DNA of 64,000 nt from Acidobacteriaceae bacterium (GTDB lineage: Bacteria; Acidobacteriota; Terriglobia; Terriglobales; Acidobacteriaceae): positions 1 to 64,000 of the forward strand of contig PLGG01000033.1 of NCBI GenBank assembly GCA_003138515.1, written 5' to 3'. The position numbers and the translations under genes were made by a program. Of this stretch, positions 43,590 through 51,940 are shown piece by piece. The number at the start of each line of letters is the position of its first letter. The first letter of the stretch is position 1. Below the pieces are notes generated by a model. It ran no database searches, was not told the origin of the DNA, and saw nothing but the letters and a program-made list of their open reading frames with translations.

Positions 43590-44486
43590 TCAACGTTTGG
43601 GGTCCTCGAGTTTGTCTTTGACCATCGTCATGAAGGCGGACATGGCTGGGGAGATCCATTTGTCTTTATGCCAGATGATTCGGGTGGCAATGTCGAGGGG
43701 CGAGCCGGCCCAGTTTAGCGCTTTGAGATGATGCTGGCGGAGTTCGCGGGCAATGACGATGGCCGGCAAGAGTCCGACGCCCATACCGAGAGAGATGCAC
43801 TCCTTGATTGCCTCAACGCTCGAAAACTCGGTTATGTTGCCTGGACGAATGTTGGCCATGGCGAGAATGCGGTCGAGTTTCTCCCGGTAAGCGCATCCCG
43901 ATTCAGTGAGCAGCAGATTCTGTCCCGCCAGATCGGAAGGCCTTACCGATGGTTTGGATGCAAGCGGGTGGCTTCGATCGGCCAGTAGGAAAACCTGCTC
44001 GGTGCGCAGGTGGACGAACTTGATGTTGGCTGAAGGCGTCGATTCCGACATGGTGATGGCCATGTCGAGCTTACCGGCCTCGAGCTCGAGCGCAAACGGC
44101 GTGCTCATGTAGGGGACGAAGATGAGTTCGACATGGGGAAAGTGACGGCGGAAGGCGTGCAATACCTGGGGCAGACGATAGGTGAGGACGCTTTCCGGAG
44201 CGCCTATGCGCAGTGGACCGCTGGGCTCTGCGCCAGTCTCGATGGCGCGCTGACCCTGGTCCATGGCGGCGAGGGCCTGTGACGCGAAGGGCAGAAAATT
44301 GCGGCCTGCGTCAGTCAGGGTGACGCGGCGGCCGAGACGATCGAAAAGCGGCATGCCGAGCTCTTCTTCGAGCGCCTTGATCTGCGCAGTCACGTTGGAC
44401 TGCACGGTGTGCACTTTTTCAGCGGTGCGCGTGAAGTTCAACTCTTCAGCGAGGGTACGAAAGATCTGCAGCTGCCGGACTTCCAT
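43590..44486 (-). CDS. LysR family transcriptional regulator
   Basis: 298 aa. N-terminal helix-turn-helix 'LQIFRTLAEELNFTRTAEKVHTVQSNVTAQIKALEEELGMPLFDRLGRRVTLTDAG', then the periplasmic-binding-like effector domain ('LRIGAPESVLTYRLPQVL', 'GVGLLPAIV'). Divergent from the small exported protein at 44649, with a ~160-bp gap holding a possible T-N11-A site region (TGTATCACACCAATCTATTGGACAGATACA has inverted TGTATC/GATACA arms). Confidence 0.9.
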   Translation of the reverse strand: MEVRQLQIFRTLAEELNFTRTAEKVHTVQSNVTAQIKALEEELGMPLFDRLGRRVTLTDAGRNFLPFASQALAAMDQGQRAIETGAEPSGPLRIGAPESVLTYRLPQVLHAFRRHFPHVELIFVPYMSTPFALELEAGKLDMAITMSESTPSANIKFVHLRTEQVFLLADRSHPLASKPSVRPSDLAGQNLLLTESGCAYREKLDRILAMANIRPGNITEFSSVEAIKECISLGMGVGLLPAIVIARELRQHHLKALNWAGSPLDIATRIIWHKDKWISPAMSAFMTMVKDKLEDPKR

Positions 44487-44648
44487 ACATCAATCTCCAA
44501 TTGAGATTCAATGTATCACACCAATCTATTGGACAGATACACGGCCCTGCGCCAGAGTGAATACATGACGCGGCCGGGTGGGAATCCCCGATGTGCCCGG
44601 AGTGGATAGACGCTCTGCCGCGGAACAGCACTGGAGGGAATCACGCCT

Positions 44649-45059
44649 ATGAAACGCATCGCAGCAATCGCGCTACTCGCAACAGCAACCCTGATGACGG
44701 CCGGAAACGCCAGCGCACAGAGCGCTGTGCTGAAGGTCGACGTTCCATTCGACTTCACGGTGAACAATACCTTTCTGCCGGCCGGGAACTACACGTTCGG
44801 TTTCGATTCCATGCTCCCCAACGCGCTGATCGTCGAGGACCGGACAAAGACGGTAAGGGCGAGGGCTTATATCCTGCGAGGTTCAATCGGCGCAGGGAGG
44901 GAGGACCGGCTCGTTTTCCACCGGTTTGGCGGGGAATATTTTCTGAGCGGAGTTGGGTTTGATTCCGCCTTGGATGGGGTTTCGCTGCCGGTAACAAAGC
45001 TCGAGAGACAAGCGAGAGCGAGCCGGAGAGAGGAGTTGGCTTCGATAGCGGGTCACTGA
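44649..45059 (+). CDS. small exported beta-rich protein
   Basis: 136 aa, GGAGGG upstream. Signal peptide 'MKRIAAIALLATATLMTAGNASA'; mature domain 'LKVDVPFDFTVNNTFLPAGNYTFGF...ALIVEDRTKTVRARAYIL...EDRLVFHRFGGEYFLSGVGFD' then a basic tail. This pattern recurs as a paralogous family in acidobacterial genomes with no known function. Confidence 0.7.
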   Translation: MKRIAAIALLATATLMTAGNASAQSAVLKVDVPFDFTVNNTFLPAGNYTFGFDSMLPNALIVEDRTKTVRARAYILRGSIGAGREDRLVFHRFGGEYFLSGVGFDSALDGVSLPVTKLERQARASRREELASIAGH

Positions 45060-45216
45060 GATCGCGGAGGATCGCACCGGGCCGGTTGCTCGGCGGAAGA
45101 GCTGCGCGGGGGACGGGGTTCGGTGCGCATCCAACGGAGAATCAGAATTTCGGCAAGAGCCGGCGTTGGCCGGGGACTGAGGCTCTTGATGTGACGAAGA
45201 AGAGACAAGTAAGGCG

Positions 45217-47166
45217 CTATTTTTCCGACGCAGTTCCGGCGCCTGAATCCGCCGCATCGGTGTCTGGCTCGGCGTCAAGCTCATGGTCGAGCTCGTGTTC
45301 GTGGCGATAGTGGTCGACGGGCATTTTGCCGTCCCACCAGGCCCAGTTCATGGGGTAGACGTCGGGATCGAAGAAGACCTGGTAAAAGTGCCAGACGAGG
45401 ATAGCGAGAGTGGCGAGAATGGCCTCGTAAAAGTGCACGGCGGTGGCCACGTCGACCCACCAGCGGGCGAAAAGGTCGCCGACCCAGACCTTGGCCCAAA
45501 TCATGATGCCGGTGAGGCCCATGAGGGCGGTTCCCCAGACCAGCGCCCAATATTCAGCCTTCTCTGCGTAGCTGAAGCGGCCGTATTTCGGCTTCACGGC
45601 GCTGAGGCCGAGGTAGTAGCGCATGGTGGCCCGCGCATCGAATGCATCTTTGGGGCGGGGCGCGATGTCGCAGAGCAGGCGGCGGCCTTCGCGCGCTGCG
45701 GCGAGATAGAAGACGTGATAGATGCCGGCGGCGATGAGGATGACGCCGGCGACGCGATGGATGACGCCGCGCAGGTTCTCGCCCATGCCCAGCGTGTGGG
45801 CGAACCATGTGTCGGGGAATTTGAGCGCGAAGCCGGTGATGACGAGAACGATGAAGCTGGAGAGCAGGACGAGGTGCTGCCAGCGCTGATTGACCGTCAT
45901 GCGCGTCATGAACGGGTTCATCATGCGGCGGCGGGCGACGGCTTTCGAGCGCCAGATGATGGCGTTATGCAGAAACATGACGCCGATGACGAGAAGGATG
46001 AGGGGAATGTAAATCCAGCGGACCCAGCGCACGGCGACGGAGTCGATGTCAGTGGAACGCGAGCCGGACTGGAGATGGACGGGCGTCCGGGTGAACTTTT
46101 GCGTGACGCCTTTGTGACACTGGCCGCAGGTCGCGTCGAGGTTGGCGCGGTTGATGGTGGAGCGCGGATCGCTGGAGGGGAGAATGTTGTGCACGCCGTG
46201 GCAACTGGAGCAATTGGCGGCGACGACGGAACCGCCTTCGGCGGCCAGGCCGTGATAGCTGTCGAAGTAGCTGGTGACGCGATTCGAGGGGACGCCGAAC
46301 TCCTGCGAGAGGCGCACACCCTCATGACAGCGGGCGCAGATGTCGCGGGAGACGTTTTGCTCGGCGACCGGCGAATTGGGATCGGTGCGCGACTTGATGG
46401 AGTGGATGCCGTGGCAATCGGTGCAGGTTGGGGCGAGCATGTTGCCGCGCGCAATTGCCTGGCCGTGAATGCTGGCGGTGAAGGTGCTGGCTACGCCGGT
46501 GTGGCACTTGCCGCAGGTGGACGCGACGGCGACTTTTGAGATGGGCGACTTGGGGTCGCTGGCGGGGAGAATCTGGTGGACGCCGTGGCAATCGGTGCAA
46601 ACGGCGGCCTTTTGCGAGCCGTTGGCGACGGCGCGGCCATGGACGCTGGACTGATAGGAGAGGAAGGGCTGCGCGGTTTCGCCGTTCGACTCCATGAGGA
46701 ACTTTTGGCCGTGGCAGCGACCGCAGGTAGCGGGAATGTTGGCGTGGCTCACGGGCGATTTGGGATCGTCGCCGGAGACGATCGCGTGGACATCGCCGTG
46801 GCAATCCTGGCAACTTGCGGGGATTTTGCCGGCGATGGTGACCTGGGCGTGAATGCTATGCGCGTAGGCTTCGTGCGCGTCGGCGTGGCACTGGTCGCAG
46901 GTGATTTTTTTCGGGGTCGTATCGTGCGGGATGCTTTTGACGTCGGAGTGGCAATCGACGCAGGTGAACATGGAGCCGTGAACGGAGTGCTTGGATTTGT
47001 TTTGGTCGACGGCGATGCTGTGGCCGTCGCTCGAGGTCATGGTGGCGTCGGCGTGGCAGGTGAGGCAGTCGGAGTCCTTGAGCTTTTGCGCGGGAGCCGC
47101 GGCCGAGGCCCAAAAAAGAAGAGAGAAGACGAACAATGGAACAGAGAACCTACGAGCAATGTCCAC
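45217..47166 (-). CDS. 11-haem cytochrome c fused to cytochrome b-type membrane domain
   Basis: 649 aa. Signal 'SVPLFVFSLLFWASAAAPA', then eleven CxxCH motifs (CLTCH, CVDCH, CDQCH, CQDCH, CGRCH, CTDCH, CGKCH, CTDCH, CARCH, CSSCH, CGQCH) in ~340 residues, and a C-terminal ~280-residue domain of five helices with several His ('RWQHLVLLSSFIVLVITGFAL', 'HRVAGVILIAAGIYHVFYL', 'HFYEAILATLAILVWHFYQVF') like the cytochrome b subunits of formate dehydrogenase/Ni-Fe hydrogenase. It should carry electrons between the quinone pool and a periplasmic haem wire. Third gene of the cytochrome cluster; CRP-like palindrome 35 bp before its start. Confidence 0.92.
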   Translation of the reverse strand: MDIARRFSVPLFVFSLLFWASAAAPAQKLKDSDCLTCHADATMTSSDGHSIAVDQNKSKHSVHGSMFTCVDCHSDVKSIPHDTTPKKITCDQCHADAHEAYAHSIHAQVTIAGKIPASCQDCHGDVHAIVSGDDPKSPVSHANIPATCGRCHGQKFLMESNGETAQPFLSYQSSVHGRAVANGSQKAAVCTDCHGVHQILPASDPKSPISKVAVASTCGKCHTGVASTFTASIHGQAIARGNMLAPTCTDCHGIHSIKSRTDPNSPVAEQNVSRDICARCHEGVRLSQEFGVPSNRVTSYFDSYHGLAAEGGSVVAANCSSCHGVHNILPSSDPRSTINRANLDATCGQCHKGVTQKFTRTPVHLQSGSRSTDIDSVAVRWVRWIYIPLILLVIGVMFLHNAIIWRSKAVARRRMMNPFMTRMTVNQRWQHLVLLSSFIVLVITGFALKFPDTWFAHTLGMGENLRGVIHRVAGVILIAAGIYHVFYLAAAREGRRLLCDIAPRPKDAFDARATMRYYLGLSAVKPKYGRFSYAEKAEYWALVWGTALMGLTGIMIWAKVWVGDLFARWWVDVATAVHFYEAILATLAILVWHFYQVFFDPDVYPMNWAWWDGKMPVDHYRHEHELDHELDAEPDTDAADSGAGTASEK

Positions 47167-47200
47167 AAATTGAGGAGATGCCTAGGCGAGGTTTTCCGCC

Positions 47201-47217
47201 GTGACAGGAGTCACAAG
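47201..47217. promoter_or_regulatory. CRP/FNR-type palindrome 1
   Basis: GTGACAGGAGTCACAAG: GTGA-N6-TCAC. 15 of 17 bases match the site at 49441. Confidence 0.55.
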
Positions 47218-47225
47218 GGCAGCTT

Positions 47226-48083
47226 CTAGTGGAAGTACGCCGTCAGCGTGAGCACCAGTAGTGTGAGGCCGATGAAGATGGCGATCGATCCCACGACTTT
47301 GGAGAAGTTGAGCAGCCAGAGCGGGGGCGCGATGCCGAGGCGGGATTCGGCTTTGCCTTCGGAGAGCATCCGCTGATATTCGAGCGGGCGCTTGTGCTTG
47401 AACTCGTCTTCGCTTTCGCCGCCGGTGAAGATGACCATATCCATGGGGAAACTGTCGGGCCTGAGGTGCGTGTTCACGAAGTGAATCGCAAAGATAAACA
47501 GAATCGCCAGCAGTCCCTCTTCGCTGTGGATGATCAATACGGCGTTCAGCGCCCATCCGGGGAGGAAGTGCGCGAAGAACGGCGCGAACCACATGGCGTA
47601 ACCGGAGAAGCCGATAATGATCATTCCCCAGAACACCGCCCAGTAGTCGAACTTCTCCCAGTAGGCGTAACGCTCGAACTGCGGCTTGGGGCCGAGGCCC
47701 AAGAACCAGCGCATGTGGTTGAAGAGGTCCTTGACGTCCTTCCAATTGGCGACCATGGAGGTTGAGCCCCAGAAGATTCCTTTTTCGCGGCGAAAGAGGC
47801 CCCGCTGGAAGACTTCTTTGACATGAATGAGGAAGGCGATGGTGAGAACGATGGCGCAGAGCTTGTGGAAGAAGAGGATGGCGCCGAATCCGCCGACGCC
47901 GGCGGCGAACTTGCGCGCCCAGAAGCTCTCGCTGAAGCGCATGACGAGGCCCGTGGCCGCGAGCCCGAGAAATGTGGTGAACAAAACCGCGTGCATGTAG
48001 CGCTGCTCGCGCGTAAAGCGCACGAAATAGCGGCCCTTGGCGGCGGATTCCGTTGTCGTATTTGCCGTTTCCAACTCAGGCAT
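47226..48083 (-). CDS. cytochrome b-type quinone-interacting membrane subunit
   Basis: 285 aa from ATG 48083, overlapping the preceding cytochrome stop by 8 bp. Five helices with His residues placed as in FdnI/HyaC ('RYMHAVLFTTFLGLAATGLVM', 'FFHKLCAIVLTIAFLIHVKEVF', 'IIHSEEGLLAILFIFAIHFVNTH'), and a sixth C-terminal helix. It would take electrons from menaquinol and pass them to the multihaem protein encoded with it, or the reverse. Confidence 0.88.
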   Translation of the reverse strand: MPELETANTTTESAAKGRYFVRFTREQRYMHAVLFTTFLGLAATGLVMRFSESFWARKFAAGVGGFGAILFFHKLCAIVLTIAFLIHVKEVFQRGLFRREKGIFWGSTSMVANWKDVKDLFNHMRWFLGLGPKPQFERYAYWEKFDYWAVFWGMIIIGFSGYAMWFAPFFAHFLPGWALNAVLIIHSEEGLLAILFIFAIHFVNTHLRPDSFPMDMVIFTGGESEDEFKHKRPLEYQRMLSEGKAESRLGIAPPLWLLNFSKVVGSIAIFIGLTLLVLTLTAYFH

Positions 48084-49296
48084 TCTTTCCTCCATTGGCA
48101 GCACGGCTCTTCACCTGGGAATACCGTGAGCGGATCACCCACAAGATGGTGTGGATCATGAAAAAAATGAGCACCCCGGCCAGCAGCAGGTTCATGAACA
48201 GCCGAATGTAGTAAAGCGCCGGGCTCAGCTTGCGGTCGCGCGCGTTGGCGTGCGGCTGATACTTCACGAAGCTCGCGTTGGCGCCGGCGTGGCAGCGGCC
48301 GCAGGTGGTGACGAGGTTGGCCTTGTTGATGGGCGAAGCGGGATCGGAGGCGGGCCGCACGTCGTGGGCTCCATGACAATCCCAGCAGCGAGCGGTTTCA
48401 ACATAGCCGCCGAGCGAGCCCAACTGCGAGTGGAAGGTGTCGCGGTAAGTGGAGAACTTGTCCTTGTGGCAGTTGCCGCAGATGGGTGTGGACTGCATGC
48501 GGAAGGCCGATTCCGTGGGCTGGAGGATGGCGTGGGCAGTGTGGCAATCGCTGCAGACCGGAGCGTTGAGGTTGCCGCCGGCAACGGCTTTGCCGTGCAC
48601 TCCCTGCTCGTAGTCAGCTTCGATTTTGGCGTGGCACGTTCCGCAGGTTTTGGGAATGTTGGATTTGTAGGTCGGGCTCTGCGGGCTGGTGTGGCTAAGG
48701 ATGCCGTGCGAGCCGTGGCAGCTTTGGCAGTTGGCCGCGACGAGCAAGCCCTCCTTGCTAAGGGCGAAGCCGTGGATGGAGTCCATGTAAAGCGGGTAGA
48801 CGTTGGGCAGGCCGTGCTTCTTTGCGAGATCGGGGCTTCCGTGGCAGGTGCCGCAGGTTTTGGGAACGTTGAGCGGGTAGACGTTCGAGCGCGGGTCGTC
48901 TTTGGGAAAGATGTAGTGGGCGACGCCGTGGCAACTGGTGCAGGGCTGGTCGGAGGCCGAGGCGTGGACGCTCCCTGAGACGCTGGTGGCCTGATCGGCG
49001 TGGCAGGTTTTGCAGTCGACGGGCGCGATTTTGTCGGGGTGCGGATAGGCCTTGATGTCGGCGTGGCAACTGGTGCACTGCAGGCTGCCGTGAACGCTTG
49101 AGCCGAATTTCTGGCCGTCGACAGCGATGCTGTGGCCGGCGCTGTCGGTCATGGTGGCGTCGCCGTGGCAGGCAAGGCAGTCGGCCTGCGCGCGAAGAGC
49201 GATGGGCGCGAATGCGATAGCGAGAACGGCAACGCCGGCTGCAATGATTCTGTCGCGAAGGCTCAATCGTGCTCGTTTCCGTGCGGCGTGATTCAT
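48076..49296 (-). CDS. 11-haem c-type cytochrome, membrane-anchored
   Basis: 406 aa from MNHAARKR; the 142 upstream codons of the track ORF lie in the divergent promoter region. Signal 'IIAAGVAVLAIAFAPIALRA', eleven CxxCH motifs (CLACH, CTSCH, CKTCH, CTSCH, CGTCH, CQSCH, CGTCH, CSDCH, CGNCH, CWDCH, CGRCH), then one C-terminal helix 'LFMNLLLAGVLIFFMIHTILWVI'. Distant repeat of the cytochrome part of the gene at 45217. Head of the operon, divergent from the acyl-CoA dehydrogenase-ETF operon. Confidence 0.92.
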   Translation of the reverse strand: MNHAARKRARLSLRDRIIAAGVAVLAIAFAPIALRAQADCLACHGDATMTDSAGHSIAVDGQKFGSSVHGSLQCTSCHADIKAYPHPDKIAPVDCKTCHADQATSVSGSVHASASDQPCTSCHGVAHYIFPKDDPRSNVYPLNVPKTCGTCHGSPDLAKKHGLPNVYPLYMDSIHGFALSKEGLLVAANCQSCHGSHGILSHTSPQSPTYKSNIPKTCGTCHAKIEADYEQGVHGKAVAGGNLNAPVCSDCHTAHAILQPTESAFRMQSTPICGNCHKDKFSTYRDTFHSQLGSLGGYVETARCWDCHGAHDVRPASDPASPINKANLVTTCGRCHAGANASFVKYQPHANARDRKLSPALYYIRLFMNLLLAGVLIFFMIHTILWVIRSRYSQVKSRAANGGKNA

Positions 49297-49702
49297 CCTG
49301 CCGTCTTCTTTCCCCGGGCGAAAGAGGATTGACCGCAACTTTCCCTGGTCTTGTTCACAGACAAGTCCGCTGCGGTTGGGGAAAGGAGCAGGCCGCAGAG
49401 GCCACTCTTCAGAGATGCGCTTTTGAGGGCGATGCTGGCAGTGACAGGTATCACAAGCGGGGCGATATAGATCACAAATCCAGCCTGCAGCGATCAGCTT
49501 TCGGCGCTCAAACGAGAGGTCGCCGGGGTGATGTGGGTCACATGCCGTCGAGAGTTGAGTTAACGACAATAGAAGCGCTAAGCAGTTCCGCGATTGCTGA
49601 ACGCCGAAAGTGCGCAGTTGAGCGACATTTTCATCGAGAAACGGTCGGCGTATTTGAGAAGGCCACGCAAATCGTGAACAGCTTTGCTTGAGGAGGCCCT
49701 TG
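49297..49702. promoter_or_regulatory. divergent control region with two CRP/FNR-type palindromes
   Basis: 406 bp. GTGACAGGTATCAC (49441-49454) and GTGATGTGGGTCAC (49529-49542), both GTGA-N6-TCAC, plus a half-site GATCACA near 49470. Their place between the cytochrome and ETF operons suggests joint control by one CRP/FNR/HcpR-like factor. That factor is not in the window. Confidence 0.55.
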
Positions 49703-51940
49703 ATGGCCACAGTTGCGGGCACAGTTGCGATTCCTGAATCGAAGACGATGCTGACGCTTCCCGGGGATGCGGTGCGGCAGATTCAATGGCGGTTTAGCGA
49801 TCGGTTCGATTTGCAGATGCTGGTTGCATCGGCGCGCGGCGTGGCGCGGGGAACGGTGGCGCGGCTTGTAGCCGCGGGCGAGCGCAACACGCACGAATGG
49901 ACCAAGGCGAAGGACGAGATGATGGACGCCTTTGATCGCGCGGGAATCACGGCGGCGTTTATGGAGCCGGAGGAGGGCGGATTCATCGTTGGGCCGAAGA
50001 ACCTGGCGCTGGGACTGGCGGCATTCGAGCTGGCGTGGGTCGACGGCGGCGCGGCGACGGCGAGCCTGGCAGGATTTCTGGCGCTATCGCCGATCCACGA
50101 ACGCGGCACAGCGGAACAAGTGGCGCGCTACAAGAAGCTGGCAGCTCCGGCGCAGGCCGGTGAGAATCGCAAGCCGTGGCGTGGAGCGTTCGCGCTGACC
50201 GAGCCGATTCCGTATGTGGGCGTGGACACGGGAATGCTGAGCGGCAAGGTGCGCGTGGCGGAATGGAAAGACGGCGAGGAGCCGTGGCTGCAGGTGGACA
50301 AGCGCGGCCGCTTCATCACGGGAATTGCGTTTGCGAATTTTGTCACGGCGGCGGTGAACTCCGACGACGAGCGCATTAAGGGCAGTTGCGTGGTGATCCT
50401 GGAAGAGACCGACGAAGGCACATTCGACCGCGGCACGGCGACCAAGAAACTGGTGCACCAGCTTTCGTCGACGGGCGACCCGGTGTTCAATTTGAAAGTG
50501 CCGGCGAGCCGGATTGTGGGCGGATACACGGTGAAGGACGGCGTGATTGTGCCGAATTTCAATCACAGCGAAATTATTGACGCGGTGTTCCGGCGGACGC
50601 GCGTGCCGGTGGGGCTGATGACGGCGGCCAAGTTGCTGTCGGCGGCGGAGCCGGTAATTCGCTATCAGCGGCAGCGATTCCGCGGAGCCGAGGGCGCGAA
50701 GCCGGGCTCCGTGCGCTACGAGCAGGGCATCCAGCAGCGGGAAGACGCGCTGCACCGTCTCGTCGATATCTGGGCGACTGGTGAAGCGGCGGCATCGATG
50801 GGCTTTGCGGCGGCGCGGCTGTTTGATGAACTCGATCCGCTGGAGAAGCAGAAGACAGCGATGCTGAAAGAGCGCGGCATCGGCGGCGGGCGCGCGGAGA
50901 TGAAGGCGCTGAGAGAGAGCGAGGAGCGCGCAATCGAGCTGACAAAGCTGCGGGTCAACAGCGCGCGGAGGGCGGAGCTCGAAGCTGATCCGCTGGTCGA
51001 GTACGTGCTGAAGGACGCCGAGGCCAACGTTTTGTGCCCTGCGACGAAGCTGTGGAACACCGGCCACGGCGCAAACATGATGCGCGAGGCCGTAAGCCTG
51101 ATGGGCGGCTACGGCATCACTGAAGATTGTCCGGGGTTCCTCGCCAACAAGTGGATGGATGCGCAACTGGAGGCGACGTACGAAGGCCCGGAAGCAGTGC
51201 AACGGCGCCAGTTGACGGTGACGATGACCAGCGAGGTCTTTCTTGCGCAGTTTGCCGCGTGGACTGCGGAGATGCGGCGGATTGCGTCGACGCATCCCGG
51301 AACCGGCGCATGCACGCTGGCGTCGGCGATGAAGCTGTGGGCGTGGACGCTGAATTATCTGCAAAAAACCACCGATCCCGCGGGCGGCAAGCTGTATCAC
51401 GGGCAGCGCCAGGGCGTGACCTTTGCGCTGGCCGATGCGTTGAGCTGGTTGATGGCTTCCCGCTGCCAGATTCTCGATGTGCTCGAACTGGAGACACGCG
51501 GAGCCGTGGACGCAGTGGCGGCGGAGGGTTTGGGCGGGACGGTGCAATTCCTGAGCGACCTGTGCCACACGCAGGCGGCGCAGGCGGCAGGAGAAGTTTC
51601 GCGCATCTGCGCGGAGCTGGTGTTTGGTTACAACCGCCATCCGGCGTGGGACGAGCAAGACCATCGCAGTTGCTTCCTCGCGGCGGAGCTCGAAGAGCTG
51701 GAAGAGACAATGCCCGGCATCATGGCGATGGCCGTCGATGTGCTGGCGGCCGACGGAAGTCACCCGGCGAAGGCCGGTCCATGCGCGGGCTGCGCGGGAT
51801 CGAGCGAGTTTCTGCGGCTGCAAAGCAAACTGACCACGTGCCTGACCGGCTCACGGCTGGCGAAGGACCGCGCCGCTGAAACCGTGAGCAAGGTGATGAT
51901 TCCCGAGGCGCTCGATTATCCGGCAGCAGGAGCGGCATGA
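49703..51940 (+). CDS. large acyl-CoA dehydrogenase family protein
   Basis: 745 aa from ATG 49703 with AGGAGG 6 nt upstream. FAD/acyl-CoA dehydrogenase fold: 'FMEPEEGGFIVGPKNLALGLAAFELAW', 'GAFALTEP', and 'LMGGYGITEDCPGFLANKWMDAQLEATYEGPEAVQRRQL' with the likely catalytic Glu in YEG. An extra ~200-residue C-terminal helical domain places it with VLCAD/ACAD9-like large forms; 'PCAGCAGSS' near the end is unusual. First gene of the operon; passes electrons to ETF. Substrate could be an acyl-CoA or an analogue. Confidence 0.88.
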   Translation: MATVAGTVAIPESKTMLTLPGDAVRQIQWRFSDRFDLQMLVASARGVARGTVARLVAAGERNTHEWTKAKDEMMDAFDRAGITAAFMEPEEGGFIVGPKNLALGLAAFELAWVDGGAATASLAGFLALSPIHERGTAEQVARYKKLAAPAQAGENRKPWRGAFALTEPIPYVGVDTGMLSGKVRVAEWKDGEEPWLQVDKRGRFITGIAFANFVTAAVNSDDERIKGSCVVILEETDEGTFDRGTATKKLVHQLSSTGDPVFNLKVPASRIVGGYTVKDGVIVPNFNHSEIIDAVFRRTRVPVGLMTAAKLLSAAEPVIRYQRQRFRGAEGAKPGSVRYEQGIQQREDALHRLVDIWATGEAAASMGFAAARLFDELDPLEKQKTAMLKERGIGGGRAEMKALRESEERAIELTKLRVNSARRAELEADPLVEYVLKDAEANVLCPATKLWNTGHGANMMREAVSLMGGYGITEDCPGFLANKWMDAQLEATYEGPEAVQRRQLTVTMTSEVFLAQFAAWTAEMRRIASTHPGTGACTLASAMKLWAWTLNYLQKTTDPAGGKLYHGQRQGVTFALADALSWLMASRCQILDVLELETRGAVDAVAAEGLGGTVQFLSDLCHTQAAQAAGEVSRICAELVFGYNRHPAWDEQDHRSCFLAAELEELEETMPGIMAMAVDVLAADGSHPAKAGPCAGCAGSSEFLRLQSKLTTCLTGSRLAKDRAAETVSKVMIPEALDYPAAGAA

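Noticed and set aside
45283-46539. 418-aa plus-strand ORF rich in V/A/G/D
   Set aside because: Antisense of the multihaem cytochrome gene.
50084-51823. 579-aa minus-strand ORF
   Set aside because: Antisense of the acyl-CoA dehydrogenase; Arg/His-rich shadow sequence.
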